A stretch of 64,000 nt of DNA from NCBI RefSeq assembly GCF_011761495.1, contig NZ_JAASRU010000006.1:112998-176997 (forward strand), read 5' to 3'. Shown in pieces: positions 44,695 through 54,025 of the stretch (the first letter of the stretch is position 1; each line of letters begins with the position of its first letter). The stretch is from Alkalibacillus almallahensis. GTDB taxonomy: Bacteria > Bacillota > Bacilli > Bacillales > Alkalibacillaceae. The notes beneath the pieces are model-generated. The model was not told the origin of the DNA. It was given only the letters and a program-made list of their open reading frames with translations, and searched no databases. Both the position numbers and the translations under genes were made by a program.

Positions 44695-45334
44695 ATGACT
44701 TAAACTGTCCTGTTTCTAAAAATTGCTGGACTTGTTGGAAGGTTTCTACGTCATGATGAATCGTTCGATGCGTAAGTGGTAATACTTTAAAATCTCGTAA
44801 ACCTGGAAAGTAAACAGAATCGACTTCAACAAATCCATCATTCTCACCAGAAATTAGTGGGTCAAACCCGAGCTTGCTTTTATTACCTGCAATTGCACCT
44901 ATATCAATACCAGTTTCGTTTTGAAACTCAATATTATCCAGGTATTCTTTGCGTAAGGATTTTACGGTTTTAAAGATATTAACATAACCTCGTATTTTAC
45001 TCGCTAAGTCGGCCAGTTGACTACCGCGATTCGGGGTGCCGATTAGAACACAGCGACCAATGGCATCTAAATACTTTGTATCCGTTAATAATTTTCGAAT
45101 CACGAGGCCACCAGTGCTATGTCCTACCAAATGAATCTCCTCACCAGGTGACAAACCTGTTTTAACAATCGCTTCGAGCAAATCCTCTACTTGTGAGACG
45201 ATCACATCAAATTCATTAAAAGTCAGGGGCAAATTAGGGGTATAGCATTCATAATTTTCTCGTTTTAAATAATTCGCCATGTCTTGCATATCACGGTCAG
45301 ACCTGAAGAAACCGTGAATTAAAATCACTTTCAT
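44693..45334 (-). CDS. Alpha/beta hydrolase, lipase-like
   Basis: 213 residues. VILIHGFFRSDRDMQDMANYL (oxyanion region, residues 3-23), nucleophile elbow LVGHSTGGLV (Ser about residue 94), Asp in GENDGFVEVDS and His in LTHRTIHHD. The Gly-Glu-Asn-Asp-Gly segment is typical of PGAP1/lipase-type hydrolases. No signal peptide. ATG follows AAAGGGGG. Confidence 0.85.
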   Translation of the reverse strand: MKVILIHGFFRSDRDMQDMANYLKRENYECYTPNLPLTFNEFDVIVSQVEDLLEAIVKTGLSPGEEIHLVGHSTGGLVIRKLLTDTKYLDAIGRCVLIGTPNRGSQLADLASKIRGYVNIFKTVKSLRKEYLDNIEFQNETGIDIGAIAGNKSKLGFDPLISGENDGFVEVDSVYFPGLRDFKVLPLTHRTIHHDVETFQQVQQFLETGQFKS

Positions 45335-45420
45335 GATGATTGCCCCCTTTAAACGTCATTAATTATACTTTACTAAAATAATAGACGATATTTCAAATAG
45401 ATTGTGGAAATTTTTAGGGT

Positions 45421-46131
45421 TCATCGTTTATTCTGTTTACTCACTAAAAGAAATATTAGACAAAACAGTGTGAACGCCAATAATTCTAACGTCACAATAT
45501 ACCACGGATACGGTCCCATAAGATCAATCAATGTTGCTTGTGCTGGTTTTTCACTTAAAAACATATAATTAGCATCAAATAAGCCATTCACCATAAATAC
45601 CAATACGGCAATTACGTTTAAAGCCAAAAAGGATTTTAAAACAGACGTCCAACTTAATGCCATTCGTTCCACAAAAAGCATATAAAAACAACCCACCACA
45701 ATAGCGGCATGCACTATAAAGAATTGAAAAAATCGTATATGCGGGAAGCCGAAAAACAATTCTGGTGTCATCATGGCGATCAGTCCACCCGTAATGCCAA
45801 TAAAAAATGTGATCTCAAATAACCATCGCCGCTTCAACAGTAACATGAACACCACTAAATAAACCGAGATTGAACTCAACTGCAGGGGTAAATTAACGGC
45901 TAGATCCCATTCTCCATATGTGACATACCAAGCATGGAAGCTGATTTCTCCTATTAGCAATATAGCTATCAGACTATATATCCAAAGCTTACGCGATTGT
46001 TTTCGAAGAGTGTCACGAAAATGATAGAGCGACCAAATAATAGCTAAACAAAAAAGGAGCGCCACCATATGCGGTACGCCGAATAAATCAAATGGATACA
46101 ATTCACGGTCCATTGTGACAAGTTCGCGCAT
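45421..46131 (-). CDS. YwaF/TIGR02206-type integral membrane protein
   Basis: About 236 residues with seven hydrophobic helices. HMVALLFCLAIIWSLYHFRDTLRKQSRK, NLPLQLSSISVYLVVFMLL, FFIGITGGLIAMMTPEL, RFFQFFIVHAAIV and the late LMGPYPWYIVTLELLAFTLFCLIFLL match the YwaF family, of unknown transport or sensory role. ATG 46131 has AGGAGTG upstream; the frame continues further but without a ribosome site. Close behind the S9 peptidase gene in the same direction. Confidence 0.85.
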   Translation of the reverse strand: MRELVTMDRELYPFDLFGVPHMVALLFCLAIIWSLYHFRDTLRKQSRKLWIYSLIAILLIGEISFHAWYVTYGEWDLAVNLPLQLSSISVYLVVFMLLLKRRWLFEITFFIGITGGLIAMMTPELFFGFPHIRFFQFFIVHAAIVVGCFYMLFVERMALSWTSVLKSFLALNVIAVLVFMVNGLFDANYMFLSEKPAQATLIDLMGPYPWYIVTLELLAFTLFCLIFLLVSKQNKR

Positions 46132-46156
46132 GGTGATCACTCCTATTATCAAATCA

Positions 46157-47941
46157 TTAACCTTGATGTTTTTCTAAGAAATCAAGCATCGTTTGATAAA
46201 CCTTGATTTCATTTTCTTTTTTCGAAAACCCATGACCTTCATCTTCGAGCACGAGATAATCAACATCTCGACCTTGGCCACGTAATTTCTCAACAATCTG
46301 ATCTGACTCTTCTTTGACAACTCTCGGGTCTTTAGCGCCTTGTATGACGAGCATCGGTCTCTCCATACTATCTAAATAAGTAACAGGAGAATCTTTGACA
46401 AAGCGGTCGTAATCTTCCTCCGGGTCACCCAACCAGTTCTTCATCATCGGCTTCCAATGATCTGGTACTGAATTAACAAAGGTGAACAGGTTTGACACGC
46501 CGAAAATATCGACAACCGCTTTAAAATATTCTGGGTGGCGACCGTGTAATAGCAGGGCCATATAACCACCATAACTACCGCCAACTAAGAACAAGTTATC
46601 TGGACTTGAAATCCCCTGGTCAAACAACCACTCAATGCCATACACATTATCTAATCGCGGTCCTTCGCCCCAATCATGCTCTACTAGCTTCACGAATGAG
46701 GAACCATAACCTGTACTACCTCTAAAGTTCGGACAGAAAATAGTGTAGCCTTGATTTAGGAAGCATTGGAACATCGCACGATACGTTTTTTCTTCTGATG
46801 CCTGGGGACCACCATGTGGCCAAAACACAGTATAACCATTATCATTTTCCGGTTTTGCTCTATATAATAGCGCTTCAATCTCCATACCATCAAAAGACTT
46901 ATATGACACAACTTCTGGGTCAACCATATCTTCAGGTGTAACCCCTAAGACATGATTTGCCGTCAACTGTTTCCACCCTTGATTATTTAGGACAAAAATA
47001 TTATGTGGAGTGACGGCGCTTTGACCTAACATGTAGACATTACCTGACTTCGCTACATGCAGTTTGCCGATATGGTCTACAGGGATATCGAGACTTTCTA
47101 ATGTTCCATTTTTTAAATCATAGCGATAAAGAAAGTTTTGAACCCCTTTGACCGTCCCGATATAAAATTGCTTATTTTCTTGATCATATTTCAAATTATT
47201 GATGCTTTCGCCTTCAAGTGATAGCACTGACTCGAACGATTTCGATTGGAGATTAAACTTGGCTAAGTAATAATATTCACTGTCATAGTTCGTCACGAAG
47301 TAAATATCATCTCCAACAAACGTAGCACCACCTGTTACATGAGCGCTATCAGGATCAGGTGTTAAATAGTGTGTCTCGCCATTTACTTTCACAAAACCTA
47401 ACACGTATGTATTCGCATAAAGCGTTGTGAACACAACAGCTTCTTCATCATCAGAAACAGTTGCTAAGAATGTGGCCCCACCGTCTCCTTCATGTAATAA
47501 TGTATCGTGACCTGACTCTAAATCACGGACATAAGTATTCAAATAACTCGGATTTCCCTTGGATGTGTAGTAATACAAGCGATTACCATCTTCAGATAAA
47601 TGACCGAATAAGTATTTATCCTCATCTTCTCCGGTGATTAAAGGTTGGGGCAGCCCGCCCTCTGGTGGCAATGCATAAAGCTGATGATTTTCATCCCCCT
47701 CGTGATCATAGTTGGCAATAACATATCGTCCTTCAGGATCAACTTTCAATGCACCAACAGACTGGTTATGATGTGCGAATAAATAAGGATATTGATTCGG
47801 TAAGTTCATCGCCCATACGTTCATCTTGCCGTCCAAATTGGATGCGAATAATAACTTGTCTTCATTCGGACTTACGGTAAAATCAGAGATGACATATGAG
47901 CGAAAAAATTGCTCAACAGTCGGATTCGGAAACTTCATCAT
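46157..47941 (-). CDS. S9 family prolyl oligopeptidase-type peptidase
   Basis: 594 residues. Residues about 10-330 form a beta-propeller (repeated VSPNEDKLLFAS, LSEDGNRLYYY, VSDDEEAVVFTT blades). Residues about 345-594 are the hydrolase domain, with WPHGGPQA, nucleophile GGSYGGYMALLL (about residue 445), Asp in IQGAKDPRVVKEE and His in EDEGHGFSKKEN. Cleaves short peptides or acyl-peptides in the cytosol. ATG 47941 or 47938 behind GGGGGAATC; 25 bases before the YwaF-like gene. Confidence 0.9.
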   Translation of the reverse strand: MMKFPNPTVEQFFRSYVISDFTVSPNEDKLLFASNLDGKMNVWAMNLPNQYPYLFAHHNQSVGALKVDPEGRYVIANYDHEGDENHQLYALPPEGGLPQPLITGEDEDKYLFGHLSEDGNRLYYYTSKGNPSYLNTYVRDLESGHDTLLHEGDGGATFLATVSDDEEAVVFTTLYANTYVLGFVKVNGETHYLTPDPDSAHVTGGATFVGDDIYFVTNYDSEYYYLAKFNLQSKSFESVLSLEGESINNLKYDQENKQFYIGTVKGVQNFLYRYDLKNGTLESLDIPVDHIGKLHVAKSGNVYMLGQSAVTPHNIFVLNNQGWKQLTANHVLGVTPEDMVDPEVVSYKSFDGMEIEALLYRAKPENDNGYTVFWPHGGPQASEEKTYRAMFQCFLNQGYTIFCPNFRGSTGYGSSFVKLVEHDWGEGPRLDNVYGIEWLFDQGISSPDNLFLVGGSYGGYMALLLHGRHPEYFKAVVDIFGVSNLFTFVNSVPDHWKPMMKNWLGDPEEDYDRFVKDSPVTYLDSMERPMLVIQGAKDPRVVKEESDQIVEKLRGQGRDVDYLVLEDEGHGFSKKENEIKVYQTMLDFLEKHQG

Positions 47942-48060
47942 TAAGATTCCCCCAATAAATATTTTTTGATAATTTAAACATTTCTTATTATTATAACTTA
48001 AGATAGGGATTGTTGGAATAAAAATGAAGGAAAAATTTCGGGACGCTAAGGAGAGGTATT

Positions 48061-48381
48061 ATGAACATACAAAATGTAATTGGAAGTATTGATGACGAGA
48101 CGCGTTGCAAGCACTATCAATCAGAAGTCGATCGGATTGCGATTAAATTCAAATGTTGCAACACGTATTTTCCCTGTTACGAATGCCATCAAGAACACAC
48201 GGAACATGAGATTGAACGGTGGAATAAAGACGAACGTCATCATGAGGCCATTTTTTGTGGAGCTTGTCATTCGGAATTGACTATTGAAACCTACTTAAAC
48301 AATCCAAGCGTTTGTGCAAACTGCCTGGCACCATTCAATCGGCATTGTCGGAACCATCACCATTTATATTTTGAGTTATAA
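48061..48381 (+). CDS. CHY zinc finger protein
   Basis: 106 residues with eight or more Cys/His ligands: TRCKHYQSEVDRIAIKFKCCNTYFPCYECHQEHTEHEIERW...FCGACHSELTIETYL...CANCLAPFNRHCRNHHHLYF. The CxHY opening and the three-zinc pattern define the CHY family, known in Bacillus as small proteins of unclear role. AGGAGAGG ribosome site. Its end overlaps the convergent small membrane gene by 6 bases. Confidence 0.9.
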   Translation: MNIQNVIGSIDDETRCKHYQSEVDRIAIKFKCCNTYFPCYECHQEHTEHEIERWNKDERHHEAIFCGACHSELTIETYLNNPSVCANCLAPFNRHCRNHHHLYFEL

Positions 48382-48621
48382 TTCAATGACGCCAGCGAAA
48401 CCTAAAATCGCAACTAGCATGAGTAAGCTTGCTGCAAACAGAAAAGAACCTGCTTGAAATTTAAGCCCATTTCTTACATTTTCAACACCAATCAAGCCAA
48501 TAACGACACTGACTAAACCGGTAATAATAAATGGAGATGTTTGGACTGAATCGGTAAAATAGTTTAATAAAATCAAGACGAACACGGTTAACGAAAGTAT
48601 AAAATTAAAACGAACTAGCAT
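48376..48621 (-). CDS. DUF3953-like small membrane protein
   Basis: About 81 residues with three hydrophobic helices; the central ITGLVSVVIGLIGVENVRNGLKFQAGSFLFAASLLMLVAIL resembles the YczI/DUF3953 proteins. ATG 48621 has AGAAGGAGTG upstream. Function unknown. Confidence 0.7.
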   Translation of the reverse strand: MLVRFNFILSLTVFVLILLNYFTDSVQTSPFIITGLVSVVIGLIGVENVRNGLKFQAGSFLFAASLLMLVAILGFAGVIEL

Positions 48622-48759
48622 ATCTGACACTCCTTCTTGTCAATCTAATTCTATCTTACTAAATTTCAATCATGGCTTAAATATTTCTAAAATGATGTCA
48701 CTAAATCGACTCTATTTCCGTCTAATGTTATAAAGCCAGCGAAGAGGAGTGCTATTTAT

Positions 48760-49302
48760 ATGATAAGGTTTTTAACATTTACTTTTACAACATTAGTCAC
48801 ACTAGGATTAATTATTCTAGTTTATTCATTTGCAACAGATCAAGCAGGTGAAGACGAGGTCGAAGCAAAAGAATCATCAGGTTACGAGGAGCAAGAGAAT
48901 ACTGATTCAGACAAACACACCATTACAATTGGAGAACCAGAAAAGGAAGAGCAAACTGAAGACAATAATCAATCTGAAGAAAACAACTCATCTGAGAAAA
49001 ACAATGAAACAGACGAAAATAGTGGCAAAGCGGAAGAGGACAATTCTTCAGATGAAAATAGTCAATCAGAAGAAGGTAACCAATCGGTTACAACTGAATC
49101 CGAGGCAGAAGAACGTGTTCTGGAATCAATCGACCTCCCAGACGAGGGCAATTACCAAGTAAAATTTGACCACAAAAATGATGACAACGATTATGTTGTT
49201 CAAGTATTCGAAGTCGTTGAGCGTGAAGAAGGTTCGCATACAGCAACCTATGGCTGGTATATCGTTAATGCTGATAATGACAAGGTTGAAAGTATGTTTT
49301 AA
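48760..49302 (+). CDS. Membrane-anchored protein with acidic Asn/Ser/Glu-rich spacer and small C-terminal domain
   Basis: 180 residues. One N-terminal helix (about 4-24, uncleaved anchor or signal), an 85-residue low-complexity spacer rich in Glu, Asn and Ser (about 30-115), then a folded C-terminal domain of about 65 residues (EAEERVLESIDLPDEGNYQVKFDHKNDDNDYVVQVFEVVE...ATYGWYIVNADNDKVESMF) with a PepSY-like pattern. The acidic spacer fits an extracytoplasmic protein of a salt-tolerant organism. Function unknown. Confidence 0.7.
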   Translation: MIRFLTFTFTTLVTLGLIILVYSFATDQAGEDEVEAKESSGYEEQENTDSDKHTITIGEPEKEEQTEDNNQSEENNSSEKNNETDENSGKAEEDNSSDENSQSEEGNQSVTTESEAEERVLESIDLPDEGNYQVKFDHKNDDNDYVVQVFEVVEREEGSHTATYGWYIVNADNDKVESMF

Positions 49303-49331
49303 AAGAAAATATTAATATGCATTCTCTTCAA

Positions 49332-49506
49332 ACCATAAAATATGGTAGGATAGTAAGCAATCGGTTCGACATGTGAGGATTTATTGATTATAACAAGTAT
49401 TCGATTTCTACTAAATCTTTGCATGTCACGGACTGACTTCGCTAAATTCTGGTTCACTTTAGGTGTGTTGTCACGATTACAAACAACTGACTTTACCTAT
49501 CGTGAC
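49332..49506 (+). ncRNA. Candidate structured leader RNA before the RDD-family gene
   Basis: Three ordered elements: a palindrome with an extended -10, ACCATAAAATATGGTAGGAT (49332-49351); a 14-bp stem with G-U pairs, ACATGTGAGGATTT (49369-49382) with AAATCTTTGCATGT (49413-49426); and an 8-bp hairpin, GTCACGAT (49470-49477) with ATCGTGAC (49499-49506). The ribosome site follows 17 bases later. It matches no leader class I know. Confidence 0.4.
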
Positions 49507-49536
49507 CTGTAATGTTTAAAGAGAAGGAGAATGTAT

Positions 49537-49998
49537 ATGTCAACACCTTCACCAGCAGGTTTTTGGATACGATTAGTCGCTAATATTGTTGATAACATCG
49601 CCGTTAGCGCTGTTTTAGCATTATTATCTATTGCTATTTATGGAGAGTTTGTATTGGATGAAACTTCGCCATTAGATTTAATAAGCATGCTTTATTTCTT
49701 AATCTTACCAGTTGTCTGGTATGGTTATACACTAGGCAAGCGAGCAATGGGCGTCCGCATTGCGCGTCTTGATGGTGAAAAAGTCACGATTGGTACGATG
49801 CTATTGCGCCAAATAGTGGCAGCTATAGTGTATGCATTAACACTAGGGGTCGCACTCATTGTTAGTGCAATTATGGTTGGGGTTCGTGAAGACAAACGTT
49901 CCATGCACGACTTTATGGCCGGTACATATGTGACGTACGAAAAGCCTGACGCATTAAAACAAAATTCTCAATCAAACGAACAAGAAGAGCTGGCTTAA
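49537..49998 (+). CDS. RDD family membrane protein
   Basis: About 153 residues. Three or four membrane helices; the N-terminal PAGFWIRLVANIVDNIAVSAVLA has the Arg...Asp pattern that defines the RDD family, and ARLDGEKVTIGTMLLRQIVAAIVY plus REDKRSMHDFMAGTYV follow. Function in Bacillus unknown; some RDD proteins act as Na+/H+ antiporters. ATG 49537 is six bases after AGAAGGAGA; ATG 49531 abuts it. Preceded by a possibly structured leader. Confidence 0.88.
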   Translation: MSTPSPAGFWIRLVANIVDNIAVSAVLALLSIAIYGEFVLDETSPLDLISMLYFLILPVVWYGYTLGKRAMGVRIARLDGEKVTIGTMLLRQIVAAIVYALTLGVALIVSAIMVGVREDKRSMHDFMAGTYVTYEKPDALKQNSQSNEQEELA

Positions 49999-50018
49999 GT
50001 CACCAGCTCTTCTTTTAT
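49983..50018. terminator. Bidirectional terminator
   Basis: AGAAGAGCTGG/CCAGCTCTTCT with a 9-nt loop that contains the RDD stop codon, then TTTTATAT. It serves both convergent genes. Confidence 0.82.
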
Positions 50019-50617
50019 ATCTTCTGAATAATAACTTGGATGACGTGACCTAACCCTAAATGACGCTTTCCTTCAACTCGATCAGCTTCGCCATAATAGA
50101 AATGCAGACATTTGTAATCATCAATCCAATCTAATACTTCACTCGGATTATAAAGCATTTCTTCTGTTTTCGGTCCACCTGAACGATAAGGCAACTGGTG
50201 CTCAGAGTATACTTCGAACATAATGTAGCCACCTGGCTTAACTGAGTCGATCATGCTCTGAACAAGAAATACTTGATCATCTTTTGGCACGTGGCCAAAC
50301 ACCATAATAGCACCTTCGTATAAGTAAGGATCTACTTTTTCAGCTGTTAAATCTTTCTGAACCGTTCGAACTGAAACACCTCGTTCTTCAGCTAACTGTT
50401 TCGTCTTCTCAAGGCCCATTTCAGATTGATCATACGTGGTGACCTCGTAACCCTGTTCAGCTAGAAAGATTGCATTGCGCCCTTCTCCTTCTGCAAAACA
50501 AGCGATTCTTCCACCCTCAGGTAACACCGAATAATGCTCTTTAATAAATTGATTCGGTTCTCGCCCATAGACAAAATCTTCATCAGAAAAACTTTCATCC
50601 CACATCTGCTTTGACAT
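50015..50617 (-). CDS. Class I SAM-dependent methyltransferase
   Basis: 200 residues. MWDESFSDEDFVYGREPNQFI at the start, SAM-binding IACFAEGEGRNAIFLAEQGYEVTTYDQSEMGL (motif I, with Glu-Gly-Glu-Gly-Arg-Asn) and KPGGYIMFEVYSEHQL identify the family near TehB/thiol methyltransferases; the substrate is unknown. ATG 50617 follows GGAAGGTG. Confidence 0.88.
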   Translation of the reverse strand: MSKQMWDESFSDEDFVYGREPNQFIKEHYSVLPEGGRIACFAEGEGRNAIFLAEQGYEVTTYDQSEMGLEKTKQLAEERGVSVRTVQKDLTAEKVDPYLYEGAIMVFGHVPKDDQVFLVQSMIDSVKPGGYIMFEVYSEHQLPYRSGGPKTEEMLYNPSEVLDWIDDYKCLHFYYGEADRVEGKRHLGLGHVIQVIIQKI

Positions 50618-50737
50618 GATAGTCACCTTCCTTTCTCATAAAATTTATACCATATTGTCATGGATTACGTGAAAACTAATGCTCAAAATAACAACTTAAT
50701 CATCACAAAATTTTACAATATCAAACATAACTCTTGA

Positions 50738-50766
50738 TTGTTTATTTTTTGTACCAAACGTACAAT
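50738..50766 (+). promoter_or_regulatory. Promoter of the spermidine-synthase-like gene
   Basis: TTGTTT, 17 bp, TACAAT, about 40 bases before the ATG. Confidence 0.6.
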
Positions 50767-50806
50767 AGAGTTAGCCTGAATTTTCTGGCAAAAGGAGTTA
50801 ACGAAT

Positions 50807-51472
50807 ATGACAACCCTCAATATTATTGAACGGCTAAAAACAGACCGAGGCGATTTGCAATTACAACAACGTGGTGAACACTATGAAATTATTAGTAATG
50901 GCACGTTTTTAATGGCGACCTATAATGGAGAATCTGAGCGAGAACTGGTACGCTCAGCATTGGCAGAATTAAGTGGTGACAAACGAGTTCTAATCGGAGG
51001 GCTTGGCGTAGGCTTCTCACTACAAGAGGCACTGAAAGATGATGCTGTTTGTGAGGTGAAAGTCGTTGAAATTGAAGACGCAATTATTAAATGGAATCAT
51101 GAAACTTTAGCTCCAATAACGAATCATGCTATTGAAGATAAACGAACAACTATTATTCACGCTGACTTAACTGAATGGATTTATCGCACAACCGATCGGT
51201 TTAACGCGATTTGTCTTGATATAGATAACGGACCTGACTGGACAGTGTACGACGAGAATGGGTCCCTATATGAACCGCGAGCTTTAAAGCAACTTAGAAA
51301 ACTTCTTCTTCCAGGAGGGGTCATCGCCTTTTGGAGTGCTCAACCATCTGAGGACTTTGTTCGTATGTTAAACGACTATTTTGATGACGTTAGGACTGTG
51401 TCTATTTCCCAGCCAAAAGGGCCTGATGATATCATCTATTTAGCTAAAACAAACCCTTCCTCATCCGACTAA
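50807..51472 (+). CDS. Spermidine synthase-like methyltransferase-fold protein
   Basis: 221 residues. RGDLQLQQRGEHYEIISNGTFLMATYNGESEREL, VLIGGLGVGFSLQEAL (nucleotide loop), VKVVEIEDAIIKWNHE (acidic strand end), NAICLDIDNGPDW and LLLPGGVIAFWSAQP follow the spermidine-synthase fold. It is shorter than true SpeE (about 280), lacks the N-terminal beta domain and lacks the usual catalytic Asp-containing gatekeeper wording, so the reaction may differ. AAAGGAG ribosome site. Confidence 0.82.
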   Translation: MTTLNIIERLKTDRGDLQLQQRGEHYEIISNGTFLMATYNGESERELVRSALAELSGDKRVLIGGLGVGFSLQEALKDDAVCEVKVVEIEDAIIKWNHETLAPITNHAIEDKRTTIIHADLTEWIYRTTDRFNAICLDIDNGPDWTVYDENGSLYEPRALKQLRKLLLPGGVIAFWSAQPSEDFVRMLNDYFDDVRTVSISQPKGPDDIIYLAKTNPSSSD

Positions 51473-51577
51473 GACTAGTTACTTGAATCCGTGTGAACGA
51501 TGCAGTAAAATAATCTTGTGACCAACAAGTCACACAATGACCATATAGTCAATATTTGAAGTGAGGCGATGTAAGCG

Positions 51578-52258
51578 ATGTTTTTTCATCCAATGGATAT
51601 ATTAATATTTGCGGCACTCGGATTAGCCATGTGGGCGCAATCAAAGGTCAAAGGGAATTTTGAAAAGTGGTCACAAGTCCAGGCATCGGCTCGAATGAAC
51701 GGAGCTCAAGTCGCACGTCGTATACTGGATGCTGAGGGGCTTCATCATGTACAAGTGACACACTCGAAACAAGGAGCTCTCTCTGACCATTACGATCCAA
51801 AAGCGAAAACCATTCGTTTATCTGACCCAGTCCATAACGGCAACTCTATTTCATCATTGTCCGTAGCAGCGCATGAAGTCGGTCACGCTATTCAAGACTC
51901 AACGAATTATTCAATGTTATTATTGCGTCATAAACTATTCCCAGCTGCCAATATTGGGTCGCAAATGGCGCCTTTTCTACTCATCGGTGGTTTTCTTTTA
52001 GAAATGGCGAACTTAATAACCGTGGGGATTATACTCTTTTCGGCTGCGGTGTTATTCCAAGTTGTGACGTTGCCTGTTGAATATGACGCCAGCCGTAGAG
52101 CAAAGAACCAGCTCGTCCAACTCGGCATGATCTCTAATCAAGAAGTCCGTGGCGTCGGAAAAGTGTTAAATGCTGCTGCATTGACTTATGTAGCGAGTAC
52201 ACTCATGGCTGTCTTGCAGTTAATTAAATTTATTATGATTGCTCGAAGCCAGCGTTAA
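51578..52258 (+). CDS. Membrane zinc metallopeptidase, YugP family
   Basis: 226 residues. N-terminal helix (about 3-18), then ASARMNGAQVARRILDAEGLHHVQV, LSDHYDPKAKTIRLSDPV and zinc motif AAHEVGHAIQDS (His-Glu-x-x-His, about residue 92). Helices at about 125-170 and 200-218, with the Glu ligand in LPVEYDASRRAK. Typical YugP layout. Upstream AGTGAGGCG. First of three tightly spaced genes. Confidence 0.93.
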   Translation: MFFHPMDILIFAALGLAMWAQSKVKGNFEKWSQVQASARMNGAQVARRILDAEGLHHVQVTHSKQGALSDHYDPKAKTIRLSDPVHNGNSISSLSVAAHEVGHAIQDSTNYSMLLLRHKLFPAANIGSQMAPFLLIGGFLLEMANLITVGIILFSAAVLFQVVTLPVEYDASRRAKNQLVQLGMISNQEVRGVGKVLNAAALTYVASTLMAVLQLIKFIMIARSQR

Positions 52259-52272
52259 AGGAGTGATGAAAA

Positions 52273-52710
52273 ATGAAACTGTTAACACCGAAAAAAGCAT
52301 CTCCCTATGTTAAGCAAGGGTTTAGTGAGATGGAAAGCTATTTATCACCTATACTTAAAAAGAGTATTATCTATTCGATGATTGCCTTTCCACTGATTAC
52401 GATATCTGTGTTTAACCTTATCTATCTATTAACCACCACTTCAATTAATCAGGATTCGGCTGTGATCATTGGTATACTGGCTGTTCTCGGCGCTGTAGGA
52501 ATGGCACTATTCAAAGAGTCCATGCATCATAATCGTTCATTGCAACAGCAAAGTTTAAACTATATTTACAAACGCATTCAACAAAGTGAAACTGTACCTG
52601 CTCAAGCCATTGAACGTTATATACGCGACCTTAAAGCCAATCCAGGTCGTGCTTATCAAACCTTTCAAGCTTTTTTACAACATGAGGAAAGGTTGACACG
52701 CCATGACTGA
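52273..52710 (+). CDS. DUF5392-like membrane protein
   Basis: 145 residues. Amphipathic N-terminus, two membrane helices (about 33-55 and 65-83), then FKESMHHNRSLQQQSLNYIYKRIQQSETVPAQAIERYI in a helical tail. The pattern of LSPILKKS...FPLITISVFNLIYLL and the ALFKES motif resembles DUF5392 of Bacillus. 14 bases after the protease gene; overlaps the TetR gene by 8 bases. Confidence 0.75.
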   Translation: MKLLTPKKASPYVKQGFSEMESYLSPILKKSIIYSMIAFPLITISVFNLIYLLTTTSINQDSAVIIGILAVLGAVGMALFKESMHHNRSLQQQSLNYIYKRIQQSETVPAQAIERYIRDLKANPGRAYQTFQAFLQHEERLTRHD

Positions 52711-53575
52711 TAAAGAACAAATCATCCTAAACAATGCCATTAAGCTATTCTCTCATAAAGGGTTCTCTCAAACATCGATGCAAGCAATCGCCGATGAATG
52801 CGACATTTCTAAAGGGGCGTTATATGCTTATTTCAAATCGAAGAACGATTTATTATTTGCTGCATTAGAATACTATTTTGACAGTATATTAATCCGGATT
52901 TCGACCATTGCAGAACCTAAGGATCCGCATGAACGATTAGTCGCTCAATTAACCTATTTTTTCGAAAATGTGATTGAACACCGCGAATTCATGGAACTCC
53001 CTTATGAACAAGGGGGTTATTTAAGCGAATCGATCCGTCAAGTCATCCGAGATAAATACACTGACGTTCATCGATTTTATATGCAAGGGTTAGAGACTCT
53101 ATATGGTCAAGCTATCAAACCCATTCTATATGATTTAGCCTTAATGCTAGAAGGTATGATTCGCGCTTACATCCCTGTCATCATTCACGCTAATTCACAT
53201 TATGACATGGAATCACTCATACGTTTTGTGCTCAAGCGAATTGATGACATTATCGACGGGTTTAACTTGCGTGAAGATCTACCTTTTTTAAACGACATTC
53301 AAGTAAAACAATTATTAAAAAAAGCGCATGATCAACAGCTATCGTGGTACGATGCCATTGAACTGCGCTTATCGAAGTTAGAAGAAGTCGTACAAAACTT
53401 ATCTCAGGCTAGCGATTACCAAGTTTCGATTGATGTCATTCGGGATGAAATAAACCGAAAACAAGTCAGAAAACCCGTTATTACAGGGATGCTTTCTAAT
53501 TTAAATGACGTCCCACACGCCCATCGTTATGTTCATGAAATTGAAATGGTTCTGTATCATGATATGTCGATTTAA
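52703..53575 (+). CDS. TetR/AcrR family regulator
   Basis: 290 residues. HTH at residues about 5-52: KEQIILNNAIKLFSHKGFSQTSMQAIADECDISKGALYAYFKSKNDLLFAALEYYFD. The ligand domain is long for the family (typical 190-210), with an extra C-terminal helical section (about 215-290). It is the last gene of the yugP-DUF5392-tetR transcript and might control it. Ribosome site GAGGAAAGG. Confidence 0.9.
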   Translation: MTDKEQIILNNAIKLFSHKGFSQTSMQAIADECDISKGALYAYFKSKNDLLFAALEYYFDSILIRISTIAEPKDPHERLVAQLTYFFENVIEHREFMELPYEQGGYLSESIRQVIRDKYTDVHRFYMQGLETLYGQAIKPILYDLALMLEGMIRAYIPVIIHANSHYDMESLIRFVLKRIDDIIDGFNLREDLPFLNDIQVKQLLKKAHDQQLSWYDAIELRLSKLEEVVQNLSQASDYQVSIDVIRDEINRKQVRKPVITGMLSNLNDVPHAHRYVHEIEMVLYHDMSI

Positions 53576-53952
53576 GATAACCAAATCAGAAAGCTTATAA
53601 AAACAACTATTAGAATGCGATTAATGATGATCAACCAATGCTCTTTAGATTCTGGATTATGTATGAAAGATAGAACCGCGGATACAAAAAAGTAAGCCAA
53701 TAACAAGATTAGGAACACATTTTCTATTATATCTGATATATTTGTTTCGATTAGTGAAGAAACCAATAACAACCCTATAAAAATCTGCATGATTCTATTT
53801 TGTATCCGTTTTTTCTGATCGTGATATGGTTGCTGGCGAAAAATCGCATCACCTGTCGCTTCCATGCCAAAGACGTACCGAAAACCGAATTGAAACATTA
53901 ACATGAACAATCCGAAGACACATGTTAAATAAATAATCATAACACCTGGCAT
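53572..53952 (-). CDS. DUF4181-like membrane protein
   Basis: 126 residues with four hydrophobic helices (about 4-24, 53-66, 77-95 and 106-124). FGFRYVFGMEATGDAIFRQQPYHDQKKRIQNRIMQI resembles the DUF4181 proteins of Bacillus. Convergent with the TetR gene, overlapping by 4 bases. GGGGTG ribosome site. Function unknown. Confidence 0.75.
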   Translation of the reverse strand: MPGVMIIYLTCVFGLFMLMFQFGFRYVFGMEATGDAIFRQQPYHDQKKRIQNRIMQIFIGLLLVSSLIETNISDIIENVFLILLLAYFFVSAVLSFIHNPESKEHWLIIINRILIVVFISFLIWLS

Positions 53953-54025
53953 CTTAACACCCCAAAAACAAAATTTTACAGTTTTATTTAATCATAATTT
54001 TTATTAAATTTAAAGGAGTGACGAC

